DNA of 64,000 nt from Planoprotostelium fungivorum (lineage: Eukaryota; Evosea; Variosea; Cavosteliida; Cavosteliaceae). The DNA lies in the NCBI GenBank assembly GCA_003024175.1, contig MDYQ01000142.1:22436-86435 (forward strand), in the 5' to 3' direction. Numbering within the stretch: position 1 is the stretch's first letter; every line of letters starts with the position of its first letter. Made by a program: the position numbers and the translations under genes. A model generated the notes under the pieces. It had not been told where the DNA came from and made no database searches. It saw nothing but the letters and a program-made list of their open reading frames with translations. Positions 33,676 through 46,990 of the stretch are shown here, piece after piece.

Positions 33676-35846
33676 TCGGCTGTGTTTGATGGTTGTGTCT
33701 GTGAAGTTGACGAGAATACTATCTTCTGCTAGAAGTTCCTGTCGACATGTGAGCGAGAGGGGTGAATGTACTGGCAGATTGTCATCCCAACACACATATC
33801 GTACAAGATGCAACACTCGATCGGATGACCCACACTCTTTCTTTTGGATGACATCGATAGACGATGTGGGTGATGATGTTGGATGATGTTTACTTACTCC
33901 CGTCTGCGGGACCCGACCGGAAAAATCGGGATTTCTCAATTAATTACTGGAAACTACAAAGTCCCAATTTTCCATTTTCATCGTCTGCTCAACATGTGTT
34001 TTCATCTTCTCTAAACGAGATGAAGCAGCATCACTCTCATTGGATCTATAGTCGAGAGGAGATCGAACGCATCGTGTAGCATTTCGACCAACTTGCCCGC
34101 AACCATCAACACGAACGTCACCATGTCCTTCTTGTCTTTCACGAATCTATCGCTGAGGACAATCGGCTGCCTCGCCTACATCAACGGAACAACTTGGGTG
34201 TGCCAGTCAGATGGAGTACAGAGAAAAGAAACAGATTGAATACAGTTCGATTTATTCCAAGTCGAGCCTTCGTGCACAGTGTGTCGGTGGTTGGTCTCAA
34301 TGCACACGAGTGAAGAAGGAACGCCGAGGCTCTACCTGGGCTGGGTACGGCCATACCCCGTACACCACAGCCTCGTCAGACACTCGCCTGCCTTCACCGT
34401 AGAGACCCTCGAAAGGGTTGCTCCACTCCGGCCAGATTCGATCACTTTCGTGACTTCATCATCTGTGCGGTCGATGCGACAACACACGGTCTTCTGCCCG
34501 AAGGCAATACTAGCCGCGCATCGTCCATCGGTTGTCGGTCTGACTCCTGATAGCAGCATCGTCACCTCTCATCGCCAAATCAGGGACAACAGTGTGTGAT
34601 CATCCTCGAAAGGAGAGCAGAAGCTACTTGTGTGATCACTGTCGTTTGACTTGGTCGTTGGAGTGGCTGGGGACACGTTCTTGTCTTCTCTCGTGCAAAT
34701 GAGCGTCCTCTTGAAGGTGTTCAGCCCGTTAGATCAGTCCATTGTAGAATCTTGTCTCTATCGGTGGGGGCAGTCAAGAGATCGGCTTCCGAAGGGATTC
34801 CAATGAGATGCCAAAGAGGTCGTAAGCCCATATGCTCTTGATCAGAGGTGTTGAAGGAGTTCTTGTCAAGTGGTGTGTTCAACCGTCGTTATTTCAAACG
34901 AGATCTTCGATAAGATGTTCCATCGTTGTTGTGGCTGTATAGCTTTGTGGTTGCTGCTTTGTGTGTCGAGCAGAAAATGATTTGCCGGTGCCTCAAACTG
35001 CTTAAATTCCCTCCCTTCTCGTCAGTTTAACGTGAGATTGACGGTTACAACCGCAAGATCTTGAAGAGAAATTTCGAGCAATTTGTAGTCACGTGACTCC
35101 GCCCTATCATCGGGATCCAGGTCTCCTTGTCTCTTTTGGGTGTCTGAGAGATCACGAGGTGCGATGGCTCCTCTATGTGAGACCGCCACGGTCAAGAGAG
35201 TTATTATTTGGATGAATTAGCTTGTGGACATCACACATCAGACTTTAAGGCACCTGCAACACATACAGTTCGAAATGCGAACCGACGAAGACGGCTTATT
35301 TATTAGAGTTCCTCTCCGATCCTTACAGTCGAGTCTGCAAAGATCACGATCACCATTGGATTCTGAACAGCAATCACGATCAATCCCTCATCCGATTGGA
35401 GAATGGTACAATCAATTCTTCATTTATCTGTCACGCGGTCAGATGATCGATCGAATGTGGCTGCTGTACCTTTGCATTGATGTAGTGACTTTCTGTTCGG
35501 CATCGATTTATACGATCTTGGGTCCATTCTGTGGATCTTTCTCTATCTTCTCGGTCAGCTCTTCTTCTTCTGATCATGTCTTCAGATGTCATCACCATGT
35601 GGGAATCTCACTCAATAGATCGTTCTTGTTCCAATCCATTCACCACCTCTACCGATACCGATGTTCATGAATCAGGTCGATCCGTTCAAAATGATCTGAG
35701 GGGATCCTTCTCGTGTTACTCATCGGCCAGCAAATGTACCGAGAAAAGTCAAAAGATGACGAGTAATAGCTGACGAGTTCGAATTTTCTCGACTTTGGGT
35801 TTGTGTGTCTCGCAGAGAACACAGAACAACTCATTCTACTTTATGT
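33676..35846. other. Unresolved 2.2 kb region
   Basis: The largest stretch without an assigned gene. Several frames look partly coding: plus 34030-34237 with N-glycosylation-like sites ('SISTNLPATINTNVTMSFLS'), plus 34636-34806 ('MSVLLKVFSPLDQSIVES'), minus 34332-34565 ('VCCRIDRTDDEVTKVIES'), and plus 35275-35670 with a hydrophobic span ('MWLLYLCIDVVTFCSASIYT') followed in another frame by a Ser-rich tail ending near 35773. I could not join them into one gene with GT-AG introns. They may be decaying genes, a divergent surface receptor or noncoding. Confidence 0.4.
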
Positions 35847-38800
35847 CTATACTTGAGAGGGTGTGATGACACCGATGATGAACGCCATGTCCTTCGCCTT
35901 GTCCTTCAAATAGTCGTATCTTCCGGTAGAAGCAAAGTGTCCCGCGCCCATGAGACAGTCGTAGATGAGAATGTTCTCCCCGGCTTCACCTCGAGTCACA
36001 CCTATGACGTCATCACGATGTCGTATGACGTGGCAGACTCACCCAGCTCTCTCATCTTGGCGACCCATTTGGTCGGTTCCCAGTAGGCCACTCTGGGGTC
36101 CCACAGGCCGGCCTGTGTGGGGTGAGAAGAATAAAATAGAATAAAATGATTTCACGACTTTTCGATCTCTTCTTGGGACATATGAATGAACGTGAAAGAG
36201 GAGGAGGGAAGGATATCGATTCGAACAATAAAATAGAATAAAATGTCACCGTGACTCTGCCATGGGGATATTGGACACCCGTTTTGACGTTGTTGTAAGG
36301 TGAGTAACTCAACATGTAGTCGAAGTACTCCTTATCCTTTGGATTTCCCCACTCTGTAGCCAGTGAGAAATATGGCGGGAAATTTTGGCGGGAAATCGAG
36401 TCGCAAATGTGACCCACCCTCGAATTCTCCAGTAGTCAAAGGAATCGATTCGTCCCACATGGTGTTGATCACGTCGACAAAGGGTACGTTCGCTACGTAC
36501 GCCTTACACAGATCCGGAGCTAAATTTAGAACGGCACCCATCAATAGACCTCCAGCTGAGGCACCCGACATAGCCATCAGATCAGGACGAGTGATGTTCT
36601 GGCTGTTGATCGTGTCAAACTACAACGAGCCAAGCAGAAAAGTGGAAATAATGTATGAGAAAAATCGAAGAAAGATGGATGAAATTTCACCTGACCAGGT
36701 AACGACCGGCCGAAATAAAATCGGTGAAAGTATTTTTCTTTTTCAAGAATTTTCCTTCATCCTCGTACCACGCTCTTCCCTGAACATTCTCAGAATTTCC
36801 CAGAATTTTCTCCCGCCTCACCATCTCAGAACCACCCCTCACTTTTGCCACGGCGTAGACGAATCCACGATCCAAGAGGGAGAACATGGTCACCGTGAAT
36901 CTACCGTACGTTCAATCTACAACGTGCCACTCTCCTATCTACACCCACCTAGGGTCCATGGGTATGCCGTACGAGCCGTAGCCGTACAAGAGGCAGGGGT
37001 TGCCTCCCTCCTCTCGGTACAATTCCTTCTTGTACGTAAGAGTAATTGGGACTCGTACGCCGTCTTCAGAGGTAGACCAGATAACCTTGGACTCGTACTT
37101 TGATTTGTCGTAATTTGGGACTGGATTCTCCTTCTTCACTTCCTGCTGACCTGCGAGAATTCACCCAGAATTCTCGAATTATCGTCCCAAATCGATCATC
37201 TACAACGTTGTAGACTCACCGTTCTCCAATGTGATGTCGATCACGGTGGGTGGAGTGATCCAAGACGTGTACTGTATCCTCAAGATATTATCGTGGTAGT
37301 TCAGATGCCTCACAGCTACATCGTAATCTTCTTCTTGGAAGGAGATCGGCCGATTGGCGGTGGAGAAAGTGACGTCATCGTTCCCACTGGGAGAGAAGAC
37401 TCTGAGACCTCGAGTACCGGATCTTCTCTCTGACGTGACGAGAAAATTCTGAGGAAGGTGGGTAAAAATTCGGAGAAGGATGTCATACCTTGAAGGTGCT
37501 GATGCTTGTTAGGTAAACGTTCTCGTCGTAGAAAATGTGACTCCAATTCTCGATGCCTGACGTTAAATCAATCTACAACCCGCCAGAAATAAATCTCGTC
37601 ATTCTACAACCCGCCAGAAAAATCGACTCGTTGTACTCGAGATGATGTACTCACTCGTGTCACTCTTGCCGTCGGCAGCAACGGCAGCCAGTCGAAAATT
37701 CTTGAACTTTTCCACCTTGCTCGCGCTTCCACCTCCGTTTGTTCGAATGATGAACTGACCTCCATAGTGATCCACAGAGTACAGTACGTCGCTGATTCTG
37801 TTCTGAAGAACCGAAAGCTTCACGGAAAAGTCGTCGGCGGGGAGGTAGTGTGCCTCCGATGTCTTTGAAGAGTCGCTCTTGATGAACGCGAATCTGATGG
37901 GGATGAGATGAAGTGGAACGGTGGATCTCACTTTTCGGTGGAAGACTTGTAGATGTTCACGTTGAATTTTCCGTCTGACTCTTCGAACAAGAGTTTGTCT
38001 TCACTGATGGCAGTGCCGAGGGTGTGTTTCCATACCTACCACTGTGAATCATTTTCGTCTCTTTCTTCTATCTTGTCGTTTCTTCTCTTTGTATTCACAA
38101 ATCGAAATGTTGAACGATTTATCATTTGTCGAATGTGTCTTACCTGGTGAGGACGGTGTGACTCGTCCATCTTGACGTACAACACCTGATCGAGATCAGC
38201 CTTCGGCTCGTTGTAGTAGGACCTCACCTCTCTGTCATCGTTCGACCACACGATCTCTCCGGTACAATCTGGAATCTTATCTTCCAGCAAGTTTCCGCTC
38301 TTCAGATCTTTGAACTGAACGAGATAGTCCTCGTGACCGGAGTAATCGATGGCGAATGCGATGAGACGATGAGATGGAGAGGGCTCGAATGTTCCCAATT
38401 CGATGTACTTATGCTCCTTGTCCAAGTTGAGGTCCAAGAGAATCTCTGTGGAGACGTGAGATGAATGGATGGATGGGATGATGTCGATAACGAACCTTCT
38501 TCGGCTTGGAGATGACCCGTCTTTCTGCATTGGAGAGAATAGTTCTGACCCTTGATGGTGCGGGTGTAGTAGTAGTAGATGCCACCGTCGGTGGCAAGCT
38601 GAGTCACGTGAGCCAAATGTATGAGAAGAAGGATGACGTCACCTCCTTGTGGGGCACTGTCTCATCATCCTCCTGGATTCGGCTGAGGTACTCTTGATAC
38701 AATTTCTCTTGTAATGGCTTCCATTGTTCCATGACAGACTCAGAGTATTCATTCTCCTACGGTTCATGTTAATCGGAGACCGACAGTGACGAAATCACCT

Positions 38801-39029
38801 TCTTGATGTGATCGAGGATCTTCTGATTTTCTCTCTTGTCATCCCTCAGCCAGTGATAATTGTCTACATACTTCTGTCCGTGATACTCATGAGTGTGCGG
38901 AATCTTCTCTGCAATGGGTGCTTTGGCAGTCATTGTGAACTGTCGAATAGAAGAAACTTTGATGTTGACTCTGTTCGCCCGTGTGATGATCGGTCTCTGT
39001 AAGTTGATGGCCCTACAGAATCCGAGCAT
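35847..39029 (-). CDS. Oligopeptidase B-like serine peptidase (prolyl oligopeptidase family S9A)
   Basis: Starts [20 protein letters not shown], a basic presequence-like leader, then '[20 protein letters not shown]', the classic S9A opening. The propeller part gives '[20 protein letters not shown]' and '[20 protein letters not shown]'-like blades. The catalytic domain has '[16 protein letters not shown]', '[15 protein letters not shown]', the nucleophile in '[20 protein letters not shown]', '[20 protein letters not shown]', and the His in '[20 protein letters not shown]'. Oligopeptidase B cleaves small peptides after basic residues in the cytosol or organelles; an alternative start [10 protein letters not shown] lies 40 residues in, so dual targeting is possible. 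The Ser motif is GASAGG rather than the more common GGSAGG. Confidence 0.88.
36129..36245. repeat. Two copies of an AT-rich 20-bp intronic word
   Basis: AATAAAATAGAATAAAATG occurs at 36130-36148 and 36227-36245, in the same intron zone of the oligopeptidase gene, about 97 bases apart. A nearly identical word is in a NUP188 intron at 11947-11962. The flanks differ, so this is not a simple segmental copy. Confidence 0.6.
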
Positions 39030-39409
39030 GACGTAACTCAGGCTCACGCACCACAAATTTTCCGGAAAATGAATAAAAGAGTTTCAAACTCAATTTCACA
39101 TCACTTCACTCCACACAGATACACATTCTCTAAAACATCACTACATGATCTTGGAGTTGAAATATACATTCACTCTAACTGTGCGTGTACTATCTTTCAT
39201 TTGGAGAGGTGATGTCATTATCCATCTTCTTGAAAGCTGAATTATCGATTGATGATGTATGTCATTGAAATGATCCCTCACGATAGAAGTGATGCAAGGT
39301 TGAGAGATACTTTAGAGTACAGTTTATCATTCACACAGTCATACATTGGGTCTTCGAAGATCAAATGAGGTCTCCACTCGTTTGATTTCTTGAGTAGAGG
39401 ATCTAATCA
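39030..39409. other. Intergenic region, nothing recognised
   Basis: This 380-base gap upstream of the oligopeptidase gene is AT-rich and has short frames only. It should hold the oligopeptidase promoter and the 3' end of the small gene at 39410-39789. I see no repeat or RNA gene. Confidence 0.5.
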
Positions 39410-39789
39410 TCAAGCTTTCATGCGAATCAACATGAATCTCATCGTATATGCAGCCACCATCGGCTCGTTAACATTTCCAACAATGTTTTTGTATGTGTCC
39501 TCGTCTAATATCCTCGTGTGATCCTAAAAAAGTCAGGCCTATATCATCTCAAACGGCTCACCTCTACAAAAGGTTCGGGTGTCGTTGTGATCGGCTCTTC
39601 TTTTGGAGCGATGAACGATACTTTTCTCGATAGAGTCCCCTTCTGTTCTACATTATCATCCCCTGTCGTTGGGAGTTCCAATGGTGAAGTTGTCGCTCGT
39701 TTTCTCAGAGGCATTTCGACACCGAGAGTGACCTCTCGAGATGATTTAGAATTGCTGGGGTTTCGGTGCAAGGTCTTCTTGATGAACAT
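39410..39789 (-). CDS. Small unknown protein
   Basis: Two exons. The first reads MFIKKTLHRNPSNSKSSREV and continues basic and Ser/Thr/Pro-rich ('TLSRKVSFIAPKEEPITTTP'); an intron of about 38 nt (GTGAGC...TTTTTAG) joins to 'DHTRILDEDTYKNIVGNVNE' and 'PMVAAYTMRFMLIRMKA', then TGA at 39410-39412. About 113 residues, no signal peptide, no known motif. The C-terminal segment is helical and looks conserved in style; the N-terminal half looks disordered. Confidence 0.5.
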
Positions 39790-40310
39790 GAGGTGATGGT
39801 GCTTTTCAAATGCGCGGGTGGCTGTGTTTCTGACGTCTCAGTCACATTGCGGTGGAATTTCGGCCGCGGATGAATAGAACGACACAAGGATGAAGGCGAG
39901 AAGAGGTGACAATGTCAAGGCCTCCTTGTTGGTCTCCCAAATGTGGCCGTGTGGTTGCTTGTCATCACGATGCGACCTCTATATGTTACAGAAGCTCCAA
40001 GACATTTGACGAGAGAATGTAAGAGCAGATCAATCCATCCTGCTGACCTGACCTCCTATGGATACGGCCCATAATGTATGTAGCGCTTTAAAAATTGCGG
40101 TACACATCAAGTGGGTTCGCTGAATGGTCGGAGTGCAAAGTCGTTCAGTTACTTCATTTGAGCACAAATCACCACAACTACTGAAGATGCTACCACTCCT
40201 TTTGCGCAGTGATGATGAGCATGTTCATCGTTGTGACGAGTCGTCCCAAATGATCGGTTTATAAATGTTTTTCACATCACAACGCATCACATGACATCGG
40301 GTGCGCACAC
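39790..40310. other. Intergenic region, nothing recognised
   Basis: A 521-base gap between the divergent small gene and the fucosyltransferase-like gene. Frames are short and no motif stands out. It should contain the promoters of both neighbours. Confidence 0.5.
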
Positions 40311-42045
40311 ATGGTACAGACGAAGAAGAGACAGAAGAGAAGGGGATTATCATGTATCAGCTTCTGTATCTTCTTCGTCACGGTGATTCATTTCTGGATG
40401 AGACCATTCTCTGCGGTGGAGACCGATCGAGGGTGGAAGATGAGAGAGAGAAGAGAAGAGCCAATAGTTCTTGTAGAAGAGATCACGGTATCGTTTTCAG
40501 ATGATACAAGATTGGCTGTGACAACAATCGTATCAGAAGCAGATAATCTTACTTGGACGTCATCCATCGATCTCAAATCTATCACAACATTTCTCTCCAT
40601 CCTCTCGAATAGGTGATCACTTCCTTATGATCGATCGCCCGTTGACCCAAATAGGTCTGTTCTCTCTTTCGTCATACAGTGTTCTCAGAGAGAACCACAA
40701 CCTGTAGAAGACCTGTTGCATTTGATTGAGCCCTTTGTAAATAAGAACATTACCATCGTGACACCAGCTGCAGAGGTCGTCGCCGATCATTTCATGGCCA
40801 ATCATCGACATTGGGCTCTTCAACCTGCGAAACATCCATCATCTCGATTGACATTCTCCCCCGTCCATCTGTGGGAGAGCGATGAAGCCATCGTCTATCG
40901 AGCCATCGATGCGGTAAACACCACCCCACATCACGTGTGGTCTCTGACGATAAGCTAGATACAATGCCCAGATAGCTGCCAGGATCGATATTGGGTGTCA
41001 CATCTCGAACATGATTTTCATGATTGTTCACCTACTCAACTGTTTGCAGATATATACCGAGAAGAAGAACGCACACGGAATTGGTAGCTACATTCACAAT
41101 GGGGCAACGAACCTTTTGTTTGGCATCATACAAGATCGTACTGTCCTCTTCTTAAGAGGCTCTTCTCCATACGGCAATTGCTCTTCGAACGCCCTTCATT
41201 GTTATTTCCTCTCCACATCATGTTGCCTCAAACGGGTGATGACGATGATAATTACATGATTCACATTTGCATCATTCGTTTTTCATTAATCCTTCCTCAG
41301 GTATCTCCTCTTCACGAGCGCCTCAGAACCGATAACGAACGACCGCGCATAGTTTCCGACGATCGTCTGATATTGGATTGGTCTCGGGCATACACATCAT
41401 TTCCATCATTAGAGGAGAAGAGTGTCTTGTGGTACTGCTCCGTCTTCTTGAGTTGGCTATCTCGCCCAAATCAGCACTTGAGACGATCCATCCATTCCAT
41501 CACGATGCGGATGGAAGATGAGATGTTCATACGAAATGATGGACATGGTGATGCGTGCATCCTTCTTCACGTCAGACACGGAGACAAAGGATCGGAGACT
41601 CTACTGATCGATTTTGACAAATACTTGGAGGTAATCAGATGTGTGACGATGTGAAAATTGACTCTGCGACAGATTTTGAGAACACACAGAGACAAAACAG
41701 GCACGAACAAAGTCTTCATCATGACTGATGATCCGTCTGTCATCGATCAATTAGATCATCATCGAGACTTTCACTTCTTCCACACGAAAGAGAAGAGGCA
41801 CAACGGTGGCGTCGCTCTGATGTTAGCCCGAGAGCAGATCAAAACAGACGAAGGTAAAGAAGACTCTCGCCATCGATTCTGACTCGACAGGTGAAATCCT
41901 TCTGTCGCAGATCTATGCGGGGACTCAAAAGTGCGACCACTTTGTGGGAACGATGACATCGAACGTGGGAAGGCTAGCGGTGGAGCTGTTGTCCCACAGA
42001 TTGAAGAGGGAAGACGTGTACACATCCTTGGATCGAGACTATTGA
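40311..42045 (+). CDS. FUT8-like alpha-1,6-fucosyltransferase family protein
   Basis: Type II membrane topology: a basic start MVQTKKRQKRRGLSCISFCI runs into a signal anchor ('SFCIFFVTVIHFWM'). Later exons give 'MRMEDEMFIRNDGHGDACIL' followed by 'LHVRHGDKGSETLLIDFDKY', the H-x-R/GDK nucleotide-sugar motif of GT23-like fucosyltransferases (compare VRRTDK), then 'TGTNKVFIMTDDPSVIDQLD', and a C-terminal 'IYAGTQKCDHFVGTMTSNVG' plus 'RLAVELLSHRL', close to the FUT8 'TFSSQVSRVAYE' region. FUT8 adds core fucose to N-glycans in the Golgi. No SH3 domain follows, unlike FUT8, so acceptor may differ; an O-fucosyl or NodZ-type role is the alternative. Confidence 0.7.
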
Positions 42046-42382
42046 GGTTACGAAGATAAAAGAGTTGACGAACGCCCTGAACTAATTGTGTATGATCGGT
42101 CACATCAGTGCTTCGTGCCCCATTCATTTACGATGAAAGAGACGCAGCGAGATCGGTCTCCCGCCACCTTTTTTGCTTTTCGTACTGCAATCGTATGACT
42201 TACAATCCATACGCAGCCAGTCGAGATCTTACCAATGGTCTCATCTGATTTAGAATCTCTCGTTGCATTCTATACTCTTGTCAGCAGGGTGACAATTTCT
42301 GGCAATTTCACCTGCTACTTCTACGAAAGATCGATTTTCTGCTCGGATTTCTTCTTCCACTATAGCTCCTTCGTGTCGACAA
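42046..42382. other. Intergenic region between convergent genes
   Basis: The fucosyltransferase-like gene (plus) and ankyrin gene (minus) end toward each other here. Only short frames are present. I see nothing else. Confidence 0.5.
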
Positions 42383-43236
42383 TTAGGATTTACGCCCGCG
42401 AGATGCTCTTCGGATGGCCATGTTGTCCATTGCGGATGGCTCGACCCTCGGATGAGCCAGCAGCAGTCTGACCATCTCACTCGATGTTTCTATGAACGAT
42501 GCCCGTCTGATGACATAGTTGTCTTGTGTTGAAGGATCTACACGGTCATCAGACAAGAGCAACCGCATGATCTCCACGTGACCATACTGAGCTGCCGAAC
42601 GGATGGCGTCGTTGTCTTCTGCTGATGGATCCACACGAGGGTCGGATAAGAGAACCCGTACGATCTCGATGTGACCACGTATGACTGCCAATTTGAATGC
42701 CTCGTTGTCTTGTGCCGATGGATCCACACGAGGATCAGCCAGGAGCAGCCGCACCATCTCGGTATAACCAAGCGAGGCTGCCTCTATGATGATCTTGTTG
42801 TCATCTGCTGATGGATCCACGCGATCGGACAAGAGTAGTCGTGTCATCTCGTTCAAATCATCCTGAGATCTCTCTGTGATACCAAGAATCCAGCTCAGGG
42901 ATGGTTTCAGCTCAGTACGAGCCAAGAGATAGCGAATAGAATCAATCTTGCAGTCTTTCACTGCGAGAGACATATCGATATCGGTCAGACGATCGGATAA
43001 GCTGTCCGCTGAGAAGGTGAGAAGAGTGTGAGAAGACATCAAGTCTCACCGATGTCTCTCCACAGCTTGCACGTTCTACGAATGGTGGCGAACCGCTTCC
43101 TCCATTTGATATTGTGTTCAAAGCATTTACATAGCTTGTTTTCGTGGATGCAGAGGCTGTCATCGGCGTCTTTGTTCAGAACTGTGCGTAAGATAACTCT
43201 GGTAACATCGTGACTGGTGATGATTCTGTTTGCCAT
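42383..43236 (-). CDS. F-box-like / ankyrin repeat protein
   Basis: Exon 1 reads MANRIITSHDVTRVILRTVL and 'RFATIRRTCKLWRDIGE', an F-box-like helical start ('TCKLWRDI'). A 42-nt intron joins to 'ADSLSDRLTDIDMSLAVKDC' and about five ankyrin-like repeats of roughly 32-34 residues with the pattern 'MVRLLLADPRVDPSAQDNEA', 'IVRVLLSDPRVDPSAEDNDA', 'IMRLLLSDDRVDPSTQDNYV'. Many amoebae carry large families of such 'DPRVDPS' ankyrin proteins. Likely a substrate-binding adaptor; partners unknown. The reading frame in all repeats is intact, so it seems a live gene. Confidence 0.75.
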
Positions 43237-43418
43237 CTGTAGTCTGTTTCTCTGGGTGGATTTTATTCTGACATGTCGCTACAAACAGACACCCTTCGTC
43301 TCAGTTGGCAACACAAAATCCCGCTTTTAAATAAATTTATTTTTCCTGGCAGAATAATGGCGGGAAAAAAAGAATTCATTCTCGCAACGGCCAAAACACA
43401 CATCATCACACAACAGCA

Positions 43419-45440
43419 ATGGCCCTTCCCTCATTGACTAAGAATGGACTGGCTATCGTCTGTAAGGGAATTATCAAGAATGATCCAGGGGTAATCGTGC
43501 AAGTCATAAACCTATCACAACTGGGAAACAAACCAGGACGGTATCGGTGAGTTCCACCTCTCATCTAACATCTAATCTCTCTCAGCATTACTATTTCTGA
43601 TGGAGAGGCCATGATGAATTGTGTCCTCGATCAGAGCCTCACAGCGCTCGTTGCAAACGGATCACTCGCAGAGCGCTGTCTCATCAAATTAACACACGTG
43701 ACCAACAACCCCGTCTCTGGTAAACAGTGAGTCACACTCTATCGTATCACATATCTAATGGAATCACAGGATCATTCTCATCTTTGCCGTCGAGATCGTC
43801 AACGTACCCGTAGACAGAGTCATTGGAAAACCAGAATCGAGAACACCGAACGATTACGCCAATCAACCCAATCCAGCCCCCGCCCCCGCAGGCCCAAATC
43901 GATTCCAACCCCAGCAACAGAACAGCCCCATGAAGAACAATGCCGTTCCTCAAGCCAACTACGCCCAACCTCAGCAACAGAGCTTCGGAGCGAATGGAGA
44001 GCCCATCACACCCATCAAGAGGATCAACCTGTTCAACAACAAGTGGATGATCAAAGCCAAGGTCATGACAAAAGCCCCACTCAAGAATTGGAGCAAGGAC
44101 GGAAGAACGGGACAACTCTTCAGCGTGGATCTCATCGACGCCGATGGAGGAGAGATCCGTGCCTCTTGCTTCAACGAGACCGCACTCAAGCTCGAGCCCA
44201 TCCTCCAAGAGGGACAGGTACCAACTCCATTCTACATCATGCCATCTTACATCATCACATCATGATCTCATCCCCTCCAGACGTACTACATATCGAAGGG
44301 AACTCTCAAGGCGGCCAACAAGAGGTTCTCCACCCTCAACAACGAATACGAGATCACCCTCTCCCAGCAATCAGAAGTCGTCCCCTGTGAAGACGATACG
44401 GAGATCCGGATCCAGTACAACACGGTCCCCCTGGAGGACTTGGTCAATTACAGCAAGGACACTTTTGTAGACGTCATCGGTCTCGCCACGGAAACGACTC
44501 CCGTTCTGACGAGAGACATCAACGGAAGGTCCGTCGCCAGGAGAACCTTCAAGCTCATGAACAGCGACGCCGTTCGCATCGAAGTCACACTGTGGGACGA
44601 CAAGGCGGACAATCCAGGCTGGAACGAAAACGAGACGCCAGTCCTCGCCATCAAGGGAGCTAAAGTATCCGAATTTGGAGGTGAAATCTACGAGTCGTCA
44701 CGAACGCTCATCTCATGACAGGGAGGTCACTCAACGTCGGCAAGAACACTCGCGTGGAGGTCAACCCCAATATCAGCGAGACGTCCAGACTGAGACAGTG
44801 GTTCGAATCGCAGGGCGGCCGCGTCGAGGGTGGCGTCAATCTCTCCAACAGCCGCTCGACCGCCGGCGGCGGCGGCGGCGGCGACCTCCGTGGCGACTTT
44901 AAGAAGACGACATTTGCCTCCATGATCGAAAACTACGACGAGTCCAACCCCAACAACAACAATTTCGAATTGAGAGCCTGGATCAACAACTTTTCTGAGA
45001 AGGAGAAGACTTATCCTTCCTGCGCCAAGTGCAAGAAGAAGATCCAAGACACGGGGAGGTGCGTGGACAACCATCCACCACAGTGCATTCACCGCTACAT
45101 CCTACAATTTGCCGCCTGTGACTCGACGGGACACACTTGGCTCGGTGGATTTGATGATGTCGGCCGAACCATCTTTGGTTGTGACGGCGACCAGTGGGTT
45201 CAGATCGAAGGGGTGAGACGTTCTTTAGACGATGATGATGGAGCTGATGGAGGACAGGGTGATGAAGCCAAGATGAAGATGGCCGATGCGACTTGTAAGC
45301 CGTTCAGAGTTCTCGTGAGGGCGAGGAAGGAGACGTACAACGAGCAGTCTAGAGTGAGGTACAGGATTGAGAAGATCGAGCCTGTGGACTTTGTCCAAGA
45401 GACTCGTAACATGCTCCAGCAGCTCAAGATGTCCGCTTAA
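43419..45440 (+). CDS. RPA1: Replication protein A large subunit (RPA70)
   Basis: Starts MALPSLTKNGLAIVCKGIIK and follows the RPA70 order: N-terminal OB fold ('ISDGEAMMNCVLDQSLTALV', 'IILIFAVEIVNVPVDRVIGK'), a Gln/Pro/Asn linker, DBD-A ('ITPIKRINLFNNKWMIKAKV', 'SVDLIDADGGEIRASCFNET'), DBD-B ('FVDVIGLATETTPVLTRDIN', 'VRIEVTLWDDKADNPGWNEN'), and DBD-C with the zinc finger 'YPSCAKCKKKIQDTGRCVDN'. An intron at about 44692-44733 removes an in-frame stop and joins 'EFGG' to 'RSLNVGKNTRVEVNPNISE'. RPA binds single-stranded DNA in replication and repair. A glycine run near 44865 (GGCGGCGGC) lies in the DBD-C approach. Zinc ligands C-x2-C and the later Cys are present. Confidence 0.93.
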
Positions 45441-45792
45441 TACAATCATGAAAGGATGAATGATGATTGTTATTATGATAGTGAATAGAACAATCTTATT
45501 GTTAATTACTGATGACTTTCGTTTGGGATCAAAATGGAGTGCGACACAATGATGATGATCTGATGTTTCGTAAGCGGACGTGAATGATTCTACAATGGAA
45601 AAGGCACTCGTATTAAAACCAGGCTATGCTTAAGCTTTACATTCGTCTGTTATCATGTCCGCTTCCCTGTTCGTAAAACGACAGGAGAAGGAGGCACGAG
45701 AAATCGCCATGTCACGATGAGAAATGTCTGCAGACAAGAATTCGTGACTGACGCGAATGATCCATTCTCATCAGACCGACAAGGTTGCAACC
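45441..45792. other. Intergenic region, nothing recognised
   Basis: A 352-base gap between RPA1 and the cysteine protease gene, both on the plus strand. It contains an AT-rich part after the RPA1 stop and the protease promoter. No gene, RNA or repeat seen. Confidence 0.5.

Positions 45793-46990
<1,198 letters not shown>

Noticed and set aside
44675-44902. Separate plus-strand protein overlapping RPA1
   Set aside because: An out-of-frame shadow; RPA1 continues through this part after intron removal.
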